In this document: positions 1 through 9,811 of the stretch, piece after piece
How positions within the stretch are numbered: the first letter of the stretch is position 1
Layout: each line of letters starts with the position of its first letter
Source of the DNA: an uncultured Porphyromonadaceae bacterium
Lineage (GTDB): Bacteria > Bacteroidota > Bacteroidia > Bacteroidales > Muribaculaceae
NCBI GenBank assembly: GCA_900545955.1
Contig: URAU01000018.1
Coordinates: 1-49,649 of the forward strand
DNA length: 49,649 bases
Reading direction: 5' to 3'
Notes under the pieces: generated by a model
Seen by the model: only the letters and a program-made list of their open reading frames with translations
Told to the model about the DNA's origin: nothing
Databases searched by the model: none
Position numbers and translations under genes: made by a program

Positions 1-2165
1 GTCGGAAGGCTGGAGGGGGATGGTGGCGGGGTGGTCGAAGAATTCGCCGTAGCGCTCGAGGGCTACGACGTGGGTGCTGTAGTTGCGGCGCACGTCGGCC
101 GAGGCCAGGGTCTGGCCAATCAGTGGGGAGGTGGATGTGAGTTCCACGCTGGTGAGGCGGAAGTCGTCGAGCCCGGGTGCATCGGGTTGCGGCGGCGCGT
201 CGACATCCATTACGCTAACCACGGCCTCGATCTGCTCGTCGGTGCCGATTACGCCGACAACGTCGCCGGGAAATATGCGTGTGTCGCCGCCGGGCACCAC
301 GATGAGCGTGCTTCCGCGCTGTATCATCACTACGCTGACGCCGTACTGCTGGCGTATGCGGCTGTTGACCAGGCGCTCGCCTACAAACGGGCAGCCGTAG
401 CCCACGCGGATGTAGGCCAGATGGAGGTCGTTGACGAGGTTGTTGTTTTTGCCCGTACGGCGCAGTTCGCGCTCGTTGAGGTTGTCGAGGAATCGCGCTT
501 CGAGCTGCCGGAGCTGCCGGTTTAGTTTCTGCGAGAAGAGCATGATAAGCAGGAGCATGAGTGCGACACCTACCACGATGCCCACGCGCAGGGAGTAGAA
601 CGACGTGAGTTCATGGACGATGAACCCCAGTGCCAGCATAAGGCGGAACAGCATCATCACGATGCGCGGTCCGCGCAACTGGTTGGCCGACAGTCGGGCG
701 CGCTCGTTGCCGCTGTTCATGGCCGGCGGCAGGCACAGGGCGAGCAGGAAGGGTGCCATCAGGGCGAGTGTTAGCGCGGCTCCGACAAGGCGGTACCACG
801 ACGGCATCCACTCCTGCAGTTTCGGCACCATATAATTATGGCATACCAGCGAAATGGCCACGAGGACAATCGAATACATTATGATACGCCAGAGGTAGCG
901 CCGCAACAGAACCACCCAGGCGCGCCCGGTGGCGCCTTCCTTGCGGGTGTGGCCGGGGTAGCGGTTTACGAGTATGCGCAGGCGCCGCGGCAGGTGTCGC
1001 TCAAGGGCTGTATAGGCCGGATCGGCCATGCGGATGAAATATGGCGTTGTGAAAGTGGTGATTACCGATACGGCCACTACTATCGGGTATATTTCATGAT
1101 TCAGGACGCCCAGACTCATGCCGAGCGTGGCGATGATGAAGGCGAACTCGCCTATCTGGGTGAGCGAGAATCCTGATTCCATGGCGATTCGCAGGGGTTG
1201 CCCAGTGATGAGCATGCCGAAAGTTCCGAATACGATCATTCCCACGACTACCACCACCGAAAGCAGCAGAATCGGCCACCAGTATTCCACAATCACCGCG
1301 GGCTGCACCATCATGCCCACCGAGATGAAGAACACGGAGCCGAACAGGTCTTTCACGGGGGTGACTACGTGCTCGATGCGCTCGGCGTAGCTCGTTCCGG
1401 CCAGAATCGAGCCCATTACGAAGGCGCCGAGGGCAAGCGAGAAGCCGCAGAACACCGAGAATACGGCCATGCCCAGACAGAGTCCCATCGAAACCACCAG
1501 GAGGGTCTCCTCGTTGAGAAACCGGCGGAACCGGTTGAGGGCCGACGGAAGCACGAACACTCCCACCAGAAACCATATGATTAGGAAGAATGCCAGTTTG
1601 CTGACGCTCATAAGCATCTGCCCTCCCTCCACGCTCTTGTTGACGGCAATCGACGACAGCACCACCATCATCACCACGGCAAAGAGGTCCTCGACGATAA
1701 GAACGGCGAAAACCAGCGAGGCGAACTTCTTCTGCCTGAGCCCCAGATCGGTGAACGCCTTGATTATTATCGTGGTCGACGACATGCTCAGCATGCCACC
1801 CAGAAAGAGCGAGTTGATGTGGGTGAAACCCAGCAGATGGCCGATAATGAACCCTGTGGCCATCATTCCGGCCACAATCACCACGGCGGTGACAACGGCC
1901 GACCCGCCCGTGTTCAGCAACTTCTTGAAACTGAACTCCAGCCCGAGCGAAAAGAGCAGCACGATAATGCCTATCTGGGCCCAGAACTCAATGTTGGCTT
2001 CGGTGGTGACCGAGGGGAGCGGCGTGAAGTTCGGGCTGGCCAGAAACCCGGCCACGATGTAGCCGAGCACCACCGGCTGCTTTATCCATTTGAAAAGCAG
2101 CGTTACGATGGCGCCGAGCAGCAGAATGAAAGCGAGGTCGGAAATCAGGCTGTCGATGCTGTTCA
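1..2165 (-). CDS. Cation:proton antiporter, CPA2/Kef type, with TrkA-C domains (3' end outside window)
   Basis: An open frame runs from the ATG at 2165 to the window edge without a stop (about 721 codons), so the C-terminus is missing. The first 380 or so residues are very hydrophobic and resemble the CPA2 Na+/H+ exchanger fold, with helices such as IGIIVLLFSLGLEFSF and the motif SLALGAFVMGSILAGTSYAERI. A second group of about four membrane helices follows (about 410-540). Two RCK-C (TrkA-C) regulatory regions come next, including RVGYGCPFVGERLVNSRIR and PGDVVGVIGTDEQIEAV; no Rossmann RCK-N domain is visible. It should exchange monovalent cations for protons across the inner membrane, gated by the cytosolic TrkA-C part. 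It starts 9 bases after the acyl-CoA synthetase stop, so the two are probably co-transcribed. Ion specificity cannot be read from the sequence. Confidence 0.85.
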
Positions 2166-2174
2166 TATGTGGAA

Positions 2175-3845
2175 TCAGCTATAGAGATAGCGTTTTATAG
2201 ATTTTTTTGGAGTCTTTTCAAATTCGTGTGGAATAAGCTGTATGCGGTCCACCCGCTCGTAGGGGGCGACAAGGCTGTTGAGCTCGTTGCGGTTGGCCTC
2301 CATCAGCTCGGGGAGAGCCTGCATGTCGACCTTGTCGGCATCCATGCGCTCGTAGTCGGGATAGACTATGGCGGTCAGACCCTTTCCGCGCTCCACCACG
2401 AGGCTTTCAGCCACGTAGGGCATGTTGTTGAGCTTGGCTTCAATTTCCTCGGGATAGATGTTCTGGCCGGATGCGCTGAGAATCATCGTCTTGTAGCGGC
2501 CTTTGATGAATAGAGTGCCATCGGCCGCGCGGGTGCCCATGTCGCCCGTGTGCAGCCAGCCTTCTTCGTCGATGGTGGCGGCGGTAATGTCGGGAGCCTT
2601 GTAATATCCTTTCATGCGGTCCTGACCGCGCACACAGATCTCGCCCGGCTCCGTCTCGGGATTTTTGCTCCCCATGATTTTCGACTCCATGCAGGGGAGA
2701 GTGCGTCCGCAGGACGACGGCACGAACGAGCGCCAGGGAGTGTGGCTTATAAGCGGGCCGCATTCGGTCATCCCGTAGCCAACGGTGAAGGGGAATTTGA
2801 TGCGGTACAGGAATTGCTCCACTTCGCTGTTGAGCGGCGCTCCGCCGATAATCACCTCCTCGAACTGGCCTCCGAATGCCTCTACAAGCTTGTTGCGGAT
2901 TTTGGCATAGATGGCGTTGTCGATAAACGGTACAGCGAGCGCCCAGCGGATGGCGCGTTTGGTAATCATCGGCACTATCTGCTTGCGGTAGATTTTTTCG
3001 AGAATCAGGGGCACGCATATCACCAGATTCGGTTTCACTTCGCTGAATGCCTTCAGAAGCAGCTTCGGCGTGGGGGCTTTCCCGAAGATGGTGATGAAAG
3101 TGCCGACGGCCAGGGGCACGAGCATATCGAAGGCGCATCCGTAGGCATGTGCCAGCGGCAGGAATGAAAGCGCGCGCGACCCCTCGTAGTGCAGTCGGCT
3201 GACTATGCCGTAGTTCACGTTGCCCGCGATGTTGTCGTAAGTCAGCATCACTCCTTTGGAGAATCCAGTAGTGCCGGAAGTGTAGTTGAGTATGGCGGTA
3301 TTTTCGGCATCGATTTCGGGGTAGACCACATCCTCCCGTCGGAACCCCTTCGGATATGTCGCCTTGAATTTGCGCGTGAGGTTGCGGATTATGCGCGAAG
3401 GCATCTGATGGCCCTCGGTTTCGCGCTCGGCGAGTACCTGGCGCGTCTCGAGCGAGACGGCGGCCTTAAGCTCAGGCATCTCCTCGAAATCCAGAGTCTC
3501 CCATATGGAGCTGTTTACAAAAAGCACCCGGGCGTCGGAGTGGTTGACTATATGCTGGGCATCGTGAGGATTGAAGTCGGCAAGAATCGGAACGATTGTG
3601 GCGCCGTAGGTTATTGTCCCGATAAACATAACTACCCAGGAGGCGGAGTTTTTACCCAGGAGAGCCACATGGTCGCCGGGCTTCAGGCCTATCTGTCGGT
3701 AGAAGAGGTGCAGACGGGCTATACGGCGGGCGAAGTCGGCGTAGGTCATCACTTCCGGGCTGCCGTAGTCGGTAAGGGCGGGGAGATCCCAGTTGTTGCG
3801 GAAACTATTCTGGTATATTTTCAGGATATGGTCGTCGTATCGCAT
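2175..3845 (-). CDS. Long-chain acyl-CoA synthetase (AMP-binding family)
   Basis: 556 residues, normal for compact bacterial fatty-acyl-CoA ligases. The adenylate-forming motifs are complete: P-loop YTSGTTGFSKG (188-198), GYGMTE (356-361), LHTGDMG (431-437), the hinge KGRYK (448-452), and a C-terminal lysine in TPKKSIKR that fits the catalytic lysine. The enzyme activates a carboxylic acid, probably a medium or long fatty acid, with ATP and joins it to CoA at the cytosolic membrane face. The chain-length preference is inferred from overall similarity only. Cardiolipin synthase lies 90 bases upstream on the same strand and the antiporter 9 bases downstream, giving a membrane-lipid setting. No clear promoter was seen in the 90-base gap, so read-through from cls is possible. 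Confidence 0.9.
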   Translation of the reverse strand: MRYDDHILKIYQNSFRNNWDLPALTDYGSPEVMTYADFARRIARLHLFYRQIGLKPGDHVALLGKNSASWVVMFIGTITYGATIVPILADFNPHDAQHIVNHSDARVLFVNSSIWETLDFEEMPELKAAVSLETRQVLAERETEGHQMPSRIIRNLTRKFKATYPKGFRREDVVYPEIDAENTAILNYTSGTTGFSKGVMLTYDNIAGNVNYGIVSRLHYEGSRALSFLPLAHAYGCAFDMLVPLAVGTFITIFGKAPTPKLLLKAFSEVKPNLVICVPLILEKIYRKQIVPMITKRAIRWALAVPFIDNAIYAKIRNKLVEAFGGQFEEVIIGGAPLNSEVEQFLYRIKFPFTVGYGMTECGPLISHTPWRSFVPSSCGRTLPCMESKIMGSKNPETEPGEICVRGQDRMKGYYKAPDITAATIDEEGWLHTGDMGTRAADGTLFIKGRYKTMILSASGQNIYPEEIEAKLNNMPYVAESLVVERGKGLTAIVYPDYERMDADKVDMQALPELMEANRNELNSLVAPYERVDRIQLIPHEFEKTPKKSIKRYLYS

Positions 3846-3935
3846 TTTAAGTCGGGTTTGGATAATGCGGGTTAATATGTACGTAGGTTAATATATCTTT
3901 ACGTAGCAACGGTGTCTTTTATTGTTCCGGATGCG

Positions 3936-5378
3936 TCAGAGAATGGGAGAGAAGAGCCTCATGAAGGATTCGAGCATCCGTCGGGGCAGCGGGCGGGCGC
4001 GCCATTCGGCCGAGGTGACGCGTCGGCTGTCGCGCATGTCGCGGAAGAACATAGCCTTGAGCCGGGCGTTGAATTCGGGAGAGTATATCAGCATATTGGC
4101 CTCGAAATTATGTTCGAAGCTGCGGAAATCGAAATTGGTGGAGCCGACGGTGCAGAAATCGTCGTCGACGATTATGGCCTTGCTGTGGAGCATCCCTTTC
4201 TGATAGAAATAGACTTTCACCCCGGCACGCAGGCAGTCCATGATATAGGAATTTGACGCCCATCGGAGCATGTCGCTGTCGCTGCGCTGCGGCACAATCA
4301 GCCTTACGTCGACCTTCGAGAGGGCGGCGAGCTGCAGCGCCTGCACCAGACCTTCGGTGGGGATGAAATAGGGTGTGAGGATGTAGACGCACTTGCGGGC
4401 TTCGGAGATTACCTGCTGGAACACGAGCGTCATGTTCATCCACTGTGTGGTGGGGCCGCCGGTGACGAGCTGCAGGCCCACCGGGCTGTCGGCCGACGGG
4501 CCGGCGAAGTCGGTCTCCTGCAGCAGGGGCTGCCCCATGAAATTCCAGTCGACGGCAAACGACTGCTGGAGCGCGGCAACGGCCGGCCCCTGAATGCGCA
4601 GGTGGAGGTCGCGCCACATGGCGAACATCTTGCCGCCGTCGATATAGCGGTCGGCTATGTTCATTCCGCCGATGTAGCCCACACGCCCGTCGATTATCAC
4701 AATCTTGCGGTGGTTGCGCCAGTTGATACGGGTCCCGAACGGCGGAAATACCACCTTGAAAAACGGATAGGCCTCCACTCCGGCGCGCCGCATCTCCTTG
4801 AGGGCCTTGCGCGAGAGGCGGAAGGAGCCTACATGGTCGTAGATTACGCGCACCTTTACACCGGCGCGGGCGCGCTCTTCAAGAGCTTCAATCACGCGGC
4901 GCCCGACTTTGTCGTCGATAAGTATGTAGTACTGGAGGTTGATATAACGGCGCGCGTTGCGGATATCGGCCAGCAGAGCCTCGATTTTGTCGGCGCCGTT
5001 GTCGAAGATATCAACTTTGTTGCCGTCGTAGTAGTTGGAGCCGCAGAGCGACGATGCCAGGTTGATGCGGTTGCGGATATGCTCCGGTGGCTTCCCCTGA
5101 CGGGCGCTGGCGCTGCTGCGGTTGGTAAGACGTCGCAGGATGCGGCGGTTGCGCCGCGATATTATGCGCTTGTTCTGAATGTTGCGGCCGAAGAATATGT
5201 AGAGGATAAGTCCGACCATCGGCACGACGAGGAGCACCGTGACCCACGCGAGCGATTTCACGGGGTTGCGGTTTTCGCTGACCACCACGGCGATTATGCC
5301 AAGTATGGTCAGCGCGTAGACTGTGGCGACACACCACCACAGCCATCCGAATCCTATGTATTGTCCAAGCCAGTGCAA
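3936..5378 (-). CDS. cls: Cardiolipin synthase (phospholipase D family)
   Basis: 480 residues, typical for bacterial Cls. Two N-terminal membrane helices (about 8-30 and 38-62, the second with VLLVVPMVGLILYIFFG) precede two phospholipase-D HKD half-sites: HRKIVIIDGRVGYIGG (about 220) and HSKAIIVDDDFCTVGSTNFD (about 400). Both HxK(x)4D motifs are complete, so the enzyme should be active. It condenses two phosphatidylglycerol molecules into cardiolipin and glycerol at the inner membrane. The start at 5378 gives the normal MHWLGQYIG-type hydrophobic N-terminus. A tandem 9-base repeat sits 11 to 47 bases upstream of the start codon. The acyl-CoA synthetase follows on the same strand. Confidence 0.93.
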   Translation of the reverse strand: MHWLGQYIGFGWLWWCVATVYALTILGIIAVVVSENRNPVKSLAWVTVLLVVPMVGLILYIFFGRNIQNKRIISRRNRRILRRLTNRSSASARQGKPPEHIRNRINLASSLCGSNYYDGNKVDIFDNGADKIEALLADIRNARRYINLQYYILIDDKVGRRVIEALEERARAGVKVRVIYDHVGSFRLSRKALKEMRRAGVEAYPFFKVVFPPFGTRINWRNHRKIVIIDGRVGYIGGMNIADRYIDGGKMFAMWRDLHLRIQGPAVAALQQSFAVDWNFMGQPLLQETDFAGPSADSPVGLQLVTGGPTTQWMNMTLVFQQVISEARKCVYILTPYFIPTEGLVQALQLAALSKVDVRLIVPQRSDSDMLRWASNSYIMDCLRAGVKVYFYQKGMLHSKAIIVDDDFCTVGSTNFDFRSFEHNFEANMLIYSPEFNARLKAMFFRDMRDSRRVTSAEWRARPLPRRMLESFMRLFSPIL

Positions 5379-5388
5379 GGAGGGTTAT

Positions 5389-5425
5389 GGAGTTTTAAGG
5401 AGTTTAAGGAGTTTAGGGAGTTTAG
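5389..5425. repeat. Tandem 9-base repeat upstream of cls
   Basis: Four head-to-tail units read GGAGTTTTAA, GGAGTTTAA, GGAGTTTAG, GGAGTTTAG on the plus strand (10, 9, 9 and 9 bases). They occupy most of the short gap between the sulfatase-like gene and cls, starting 11 bases before the cls ATG. The array could shift promoter spacing or the leader if copy number varies; that is inference. Confidence 0.85.
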
Positions 5426-5453
5426 GGGGTAGGGGTTGTATGGTTGGTTTTAA

Positions 5454-7275
5454 TTATTCTTCGAGCAGGTCGTGGCGCAGGATGAGGTCTGAGACCGTGA
5501 GGGCGTCTTCCACATGGCGCGCTACGTTGCTGCCGAAGCCTGAGGTGTCGCCGACGATGCGGCCGCGGTGGCTTACGGCAAATGCCGGAGAGCGTTCGGC
5601 CACGGCCGAGAAGCCCATGCCGCGCCAGCCGTAGTCGAGCCCCATCTGGTCGAGCAGGGTGGGATAGATGTCGATCTGCCCCATTACGGCCGCGCGTCGG
5701 CCGGCAATCGGGGCGTTGAGAACGATCAGCGGAACATATTCCTCGGGGTTTATCATCCTGGCTCCCGAGGCGTCGCTTCGAAGGGCCGAGCGCCAGTGGG
5801 AAAGAGCTTCGTGGTCGCCGGTGACCACAACCATAGTGCGGTTCCAGTCGGGGCGCTGGCGCAGATAGTCGAGCAGCCGCCCGACGGCCTGGTCGGTATA
5901 GTGTACGGCCGTCATGTAGTCGCGCAGTCTGGCCGGATATCCTCCGTCGAGCGATATTGTCTGCAGTTCGGCCGGAATTTTGAAGGGGGCGTGGCCCGAG
6001 AGGGTGTTGATCTGTACGTAGGCTTTCTCGCCGTCGGGCCAGACTTCGCCACGCTGCATTTTTGCTATGGCCTGCGAGATTACGGCGTTGTCGCTCGGCG
6101 TGTCGCCGTTGATGCGCTCAGAGGTGTTCCAGCTGTCGCGCAGGTGAATGTGGTCGATGCCGAACGATCTGGCCATCATCTCGGCGTTCCATCGCCAGGG
6201 GCGGTCGCCGCTGAGGAGGTATGTTTTGGCTCCCTGCTGCTTCATGGCGTCGGGTAGGGTGTGGAAGCGGTTGCCGCTGCGGGTCATCGCGAAAGCTCCC
6301 GAACGGGTGGGGTGCATTCCTGCGAGTGCGAGGAGCTGCCCGTCGCTGGTACGCCCGGCTGCCGCCTGCGAGAGCACTCTCGGAGCGTAGAAACTGCGCA
6401 TGGCGCTGTCGCGGAGCATACGGTTGAGGTTGGGCGTAAGTTCTTTCCCCTCCACTTTCATGCCGATTGGCCATGACTCCAGCGACTCCCAGAATATGAT
6501 TACCAGATTGTCGCGTCGGGCCATCGTATCGGCCGGTTCGCCCATGGCCGAACGCATTGCCACGTGGTTGCGGCCCCATGAAGCCACATATTTCTGCTGC
6601 TCGGGACTGATCGAGTCCGGCACTTCAAGACTTTCGGCAATAAGCACGCCGGGGATGGTGTATACCACCGGCGCCACAATTCCGTTGTAGCTCGAGCGCA
6701 GTCGGGCCACGTGCCGGGCCATTCCTCCGCAGGCCATGGCTACAAATCCGGCCAAAAGGGCGAGCGCTCCGAGGGTAAGGGTGTAGAAGATTATGTTGGG
6801 CCGGGGCTCGTCGGCCTCGTCGGCCGGCTGCATGAGCAGGAAGGTAGCCACGGCTATGGCCGGAAGCACCAGATACCACCATGAGAAGCGCGTGCCTACG
6901 GCACCGGTGAAGTCGAGAACCGACGCTACGCTGGGGTAGGCACCCAGCGGTATAGAGCTGTAGAATGCCGCGCCATACATCAGGTTGGCGGCAAGCACAC
7001 AGTCGGCCAGCAGGAGTACTACCAACTGCGGCCACTGACGGCGGCTCGCCACGGCCGGCAGGGCAAGCACCGTAGCCAGGAGGATGCCGTTGATGTATGT
7101 GCCTGCGTAGGCCAGCGCGCGGGTTTGTCGGAAGGCACCACATCAGGTCGAATGCTACGACCGTCAGCAGGCAACCGATCCACGCCACCAGAAAGCGGCG
7201 CGTCCAGAGGGCTTCGGGAAACATCAGCCGCCCTATGGCTCCGATGAAAATGTTTTTCTTTTTGTAAAGTCCCAT
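5454..7275 (-). pseudogene. LTA synthase/sulfatase-family membrane protein, interrupted by a one-base frameshift
   Basis: The C-terminal 538 codons (from 7070) carry an extracytoplasmic sulfatase/phosphoglycerol-transferase domain: metal-site start VIIFWESLESWP, a nucleophile region AAAGRTSDGQ, TLSGHAPF and TGDHEAL. The N-terminal membrane helices (MGLYKKKNIF, then WIGCLLTVVAFDLMWCLPT) are in a different frame. The frames join if one base is removed from the AAACCC run (minus strand, 7126-7121), which restores LPTTRALAYAGTYIN; the repaired protein would be about 606 residues, normal for the family. I placed the start at 7275 because a promoter -7 box covers 7338-7345, so the earlier ATG at 7338 is not in the transcript. 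It may be a real mutation or a sequence error. Family members transfer phosphoglycerol or phosphoethanolamine to envelope lipids or glycans; the substrate here is unknown. Confidence 0.8.
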
Positions 7276-7337
7276 AATGTGTGAACTCGGTTGGACGATG
7301 GAGGTGGGAATCTCGATGCCAGTGGTCGGTTTTACCA

Positions 7338-7369
7338 CAAATGTACTAACTTATATTCACAAAAACAAA
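7338..7369 (-). promoter_or_regulatory. Bacteroidetes-type promoter for the sulfatase-like gene
   Basis: On the minus strand TACATTTG (7345-7338) matches TAnnTTTG, and TTTG (7369-7366) lies exactly 20 bases upstream. Transcription would start near 7331 and give a leader of about 55 bases before the ATG at 7275. Confidence 0.75.
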
Positions 7370-7442
7370 AATCCACCCCGACTTGGTTTAACCCCGGCAG
7401 TATTTTCTCAAAAATGATTACGGGATGGAATTAAGGGCGCGT

Positions 7443-7474
7443 TTTGCTCGTTTGGCGGAAAAAAGGTAAATTTG
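7443..7474 (+). promoter_or_regulatory. Bacteroidetes-type promoter for the sugar permease gene
   Basis: TTTG (7443-7446) and TAAATTTG (7467-7474) are separated by 20 bases, the usual -33/-7 layout. The ATG is 25 bases after the -7 box. It is divergent from the promoter at 7338-7369. Confidence 0.75.
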
Positions 7475-7498
7475 CGCTCCGGGGGATGATAAACCAAC

Positions 7499-8767
7499 AT
7501 GACTATGAAAGAAACATTGGGCGAGATGCCCGAATCCAATGGGGGACGGCAGCAGGGCTGCCGTCTGGTAAAAAAAGAGTTTGTGGTGCCTTTCGTGCTG
7601 GTCACGTCGCTATTTTTCGTGTGGGGCTTCGCCCGCGCTATCCTCGACGTGCTCAACAAGCATTTCCAGATGTCGATGGACATCACCATGACCCGCTCGG
7701 CCATGATTCAGGCCACGACGTATATCGGGTATTTTCTTATGGCCATTCCGGCCGGTGTGTTCATCACGCGCCGCGGCTATCGTCCGGGCGTGGTTCTCGG
7801 GCTGTTGCTTTTCGGCATTGGAAGTCTGATGTTTATTCCGGGCGAATGGCTGGGGTCGTTTGATTTCTTCCTTGTGTCGCTCTTCGTGATAGGGTGCGGC
7901 CTGGTAGTGCTTGAGACGGCTGCCAACCCCTATATCACAGAACTTGGCGATCCCTCGACGGCTCCGAGCCGGTTGAATCTGGCGCAGTCGTTCAACGGCC
8001 TGGGCTGCATCCTCGCGCCGGTGATTGTGGGCGGAATCCTTTTCAGCAACCCGGAGGCTTCGGTGGCCCTGCCGTACACGGTGATGGGCGTGGCTGTTCT
8101 TGGTGTGGCGGTGGTATTCTGCTTCGTCAAGCTTCCGGAAATCAACAGTCGCGAGCAAATCGTGGCCTCGGCGGCAACCGACGCTCCGCGCGGAGGCGCC
8201 GGCGCGGCGTTGCGCCGCCTGGTGACCAACAAGGGATTTATGGCAGGGGTCGGCGCGCTTTTCTGCTACGAGATTGCCGAAATATCTATTAACACTTTTT
8301 TCATCAACTATGCCACCGACGGCGGGTGGCTCACTCCGACGCAGGCGGCCACGGTGCTCTCAGTGTGCGGTCTCGGCCTGTTCATGGTGGCTCGTGTGGC
8401 CGGAAGTTTCATTATGAGCCGGATTCCGGCGCGCAAGGTGCTTGCCGTCTGCTCGGTGCTCACAGTCGCAGGGTCGCTCGCCGTGGCGCTCGACTTCGGT
8501 ATGGTGTCGCGTTGCGGAGTGTTTGTATGCTATGCCTTTGAGGCTATTATGTTTCCCACAGTGTTCGCTCTGACAATTCCCAAAGCGGGTAGCGACACAA
8601 AAATGGCGTCGTCGCTCATGATGATGACGCCGCTGGGTGGCGCAGTCGGGACCACTCTCATGGGGTGGGCTGCCGACAGCTGGGGTATAGCCACGGCATT
8701 CGTGGTGCCCTGCGCCGGCTACGTGCCCGTAATGCTCTACGCTATGGCGCAGCTGCGCAAAAAATGA
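7499..8767 (+). CDS. Sugar:proton symporter, fucose permease (FucP/FHS) family of MFS
   Basis: 422 residues with about 12 membrane helices, the usual FHS length. The N-terminus reads VVPFVLVTSLFFVWGFARAILDVLNKHFQ, the characteristic first helix of FucP/GluP-type carriers, followed by ATTYIGYFLMAIPAGVFITRRGYR and, in the middle, ETAANPYITELGD, which is highly conserved in this family. It should import a hexose or fucose with protons. The exact sugar is not readable. It converges with a PfkB-type sugar kinase 51 bases away, which would suit uptake and phosphorylation of a sugar, but the genes have separate promoters. ATGs occur at codons 1 and 3; I kept the first. Confidence 0.88.
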   Translation: MTMKETLGEMPESNGGRQQGCRLVKKEFVVPFVLVTSLFFVWGFARAILDVLNKHFQMSMDITMTRSAMIQATTYIGYFLMAIPAGVFITRRGYRPGVVLGLLLFGIGSLMFIPGEWLGSFDFFLVSLFVIGCGLVVLETAANPYITELGDPSTAPSRLNLAQSFNGLGCILAPVIVGGILFSNPEASVALPYTVMGVAVLGVAVVFCFVKLPEINSREQIVASAATDAPRGGAGAALRRLVTNKGFMAGVGALFCYEIAEISINTFFINYATDGGWLTPTQAATVLSVCGLGLFMVARVAGSFIMSRIPARKVLAVCSVLTVAGSLAVALDFGMVSRCGVFVCYAFEAIMFPTVFALTIPKAGSDTKMASSLMMMTPLGGAVGTTLMGWAADSWGIATAFVVPCAGYVPVMLYAMAQLRKK

Positions 8768-8818
8768 ATTGAGAGGAAAGGCTGAAATCCGGAATGCGGG
8801 GAGGGTCGACCGCTCTGA

Positions 8819-9694
8819 TCAGCCTACAATGGCGTTCACTGCGGCCTCGTCGGCCGAGAAGGGGCCGGAAGCGCCGAGCTTGAGGGTGCACATCGCTGCT
8901 GCGAATTTTCCGGCCTCGAGATAGTCCGCACCCTGGTTGCGCTTGTAGAGGTATCCGGTCATATAAGTGTCGCCGCATCCTGTGGCGTCGACCACTTCGG
9001 CCGGCGGATAGGCCGGAATCTCGTAAAAATTGCCTCCGGCATATATCAGGGAACCATAGCTTCCGAGAGTCAGCAATACTTCTTTCACTCCCCATCCGGC
9101 CAGAATGCGTGCGGCTTCGCGCGGGTCGGAGCTTCCCGTAAGGGTCTCCATCTCTTTTTCGTTGGCTTTGAGGATGTCGATGTATTTCATAGCCTCGACC
9201 TTCTCGGGCCAGTCGACGGCGAATACATCCTCGCCGCGCACCTCGCGCAGATATCCCTGGGCGTCGACCGACACAATGCCGCGGCCGGCCAGGGAGCGTA
9301 TGGCGTCGAGCGAGAAATCGTCGGCTAAAAGCGTGCCGAGGTGGAAATAACGGGCTTTTATGGCGCGCAGGCCGTCGACGGTGAATGGCGCGGCTTTGGC
9401 GAGTACGCGCTGCGTGCGGTCGTTCTGATCCTCACCGTATTTATTCTCGAAATAGACTGAGGTGGGGGAGGGGAGCACCTCCACGTCGACGCCTTCGGCA
9501 CGGATGTCGTCTACGGCTTTCATCTCGCTTGGAGCGAGCGACGTGACAAGCAGAAATCCCGTGGGATTCAGGTGTGCCATACCGTGGGCGAAATAGAAGG
9601 CGGTGCCTCCGGGCATGTGGACGGTGTGGCGCGGTGTCACGATTTTGTCGAGGGTTATGTGGCCGATGCAGCAGATGTCGTATGTATGGTTCAT
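8819..9694 (-). CDS. PfkB-family carbohydrate/nucleoside kinase
   Basis: 291 residues, ribokinase fold. The N-terminal GGTAFYFA region (29-36) fits the PfkB signature 1 glycine pair, ILKANEKEMETLTG (174-187) is the usual ATP-lobe segment, and DATGCGDTYMTGYL (236-249) is PfkB signature 2 with the catalytic base at D242 and the anion hole GCGD. It should phosphorylate a small sugar or related alcohol using ATP in the cytosol. Substrate is not predictable here; fructokinase and ribokinase types are both possible. Its own promoter lies at 9780-9811, giving an untranslated leader of roughly 80 bases. Confidence 0.88.
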   Translation of the reverse strand: MNHTYDICCIGHITLDKIVTPRHTVHMPGGTAFYFAHGMAHLNPTGFLLVTSLAPSEMKAVDDIRAEGVDVEVLPSPTSVYFENKYGEDQNDRTQRVLAKAAPFTVDGLRAIKARYFHLGTLLADDFSLDAIRSLAGRGIVSVDAQGYLREVRGEDVFAVDWPEKVEAMKYIDILKANEKEMETLTGSSDPREAARILAGWGVKEVLLTLGSYGSLIYAGGNFYEIPAYPPAEVVDATGCGDTYMTGYLYKRNQGADYLEAGKFAAAMCTLKLGASGPFSADEAAVNAIVG

Positions 9695-9779
9695 TCCTGA
9701 AGTTGAAGAATGTGTCTTGTGAAGCCATTTAAGAAAAAAGTTTCAAACGACTTCGTTGACTGACTCATGATGTGAGCGG

Positions 9780-9811
9780 CAAAGGTAGCGATTTTTTCAC
9801 CCTTTGCCAAA
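9780..9811 (-). promoter_or_regulatory. Promoter for the PfkB kinase gene
   Basis: Minus-strand TACCTTTG (9787-9780) with TTTG (9811-9808) 20 bases upstream. This is a full match to the Bacteroidetes consensus. Confidence 0.75.

Noticed and set aside
6625..7338. 237-codon frame over the start of the sulfatase-like gene treated as a separate protein
   Set aside because: Only its first part up to about 7126 is real; after the frameshift the frame is nonsense, and the ATG at 7338 lies in the promoter.
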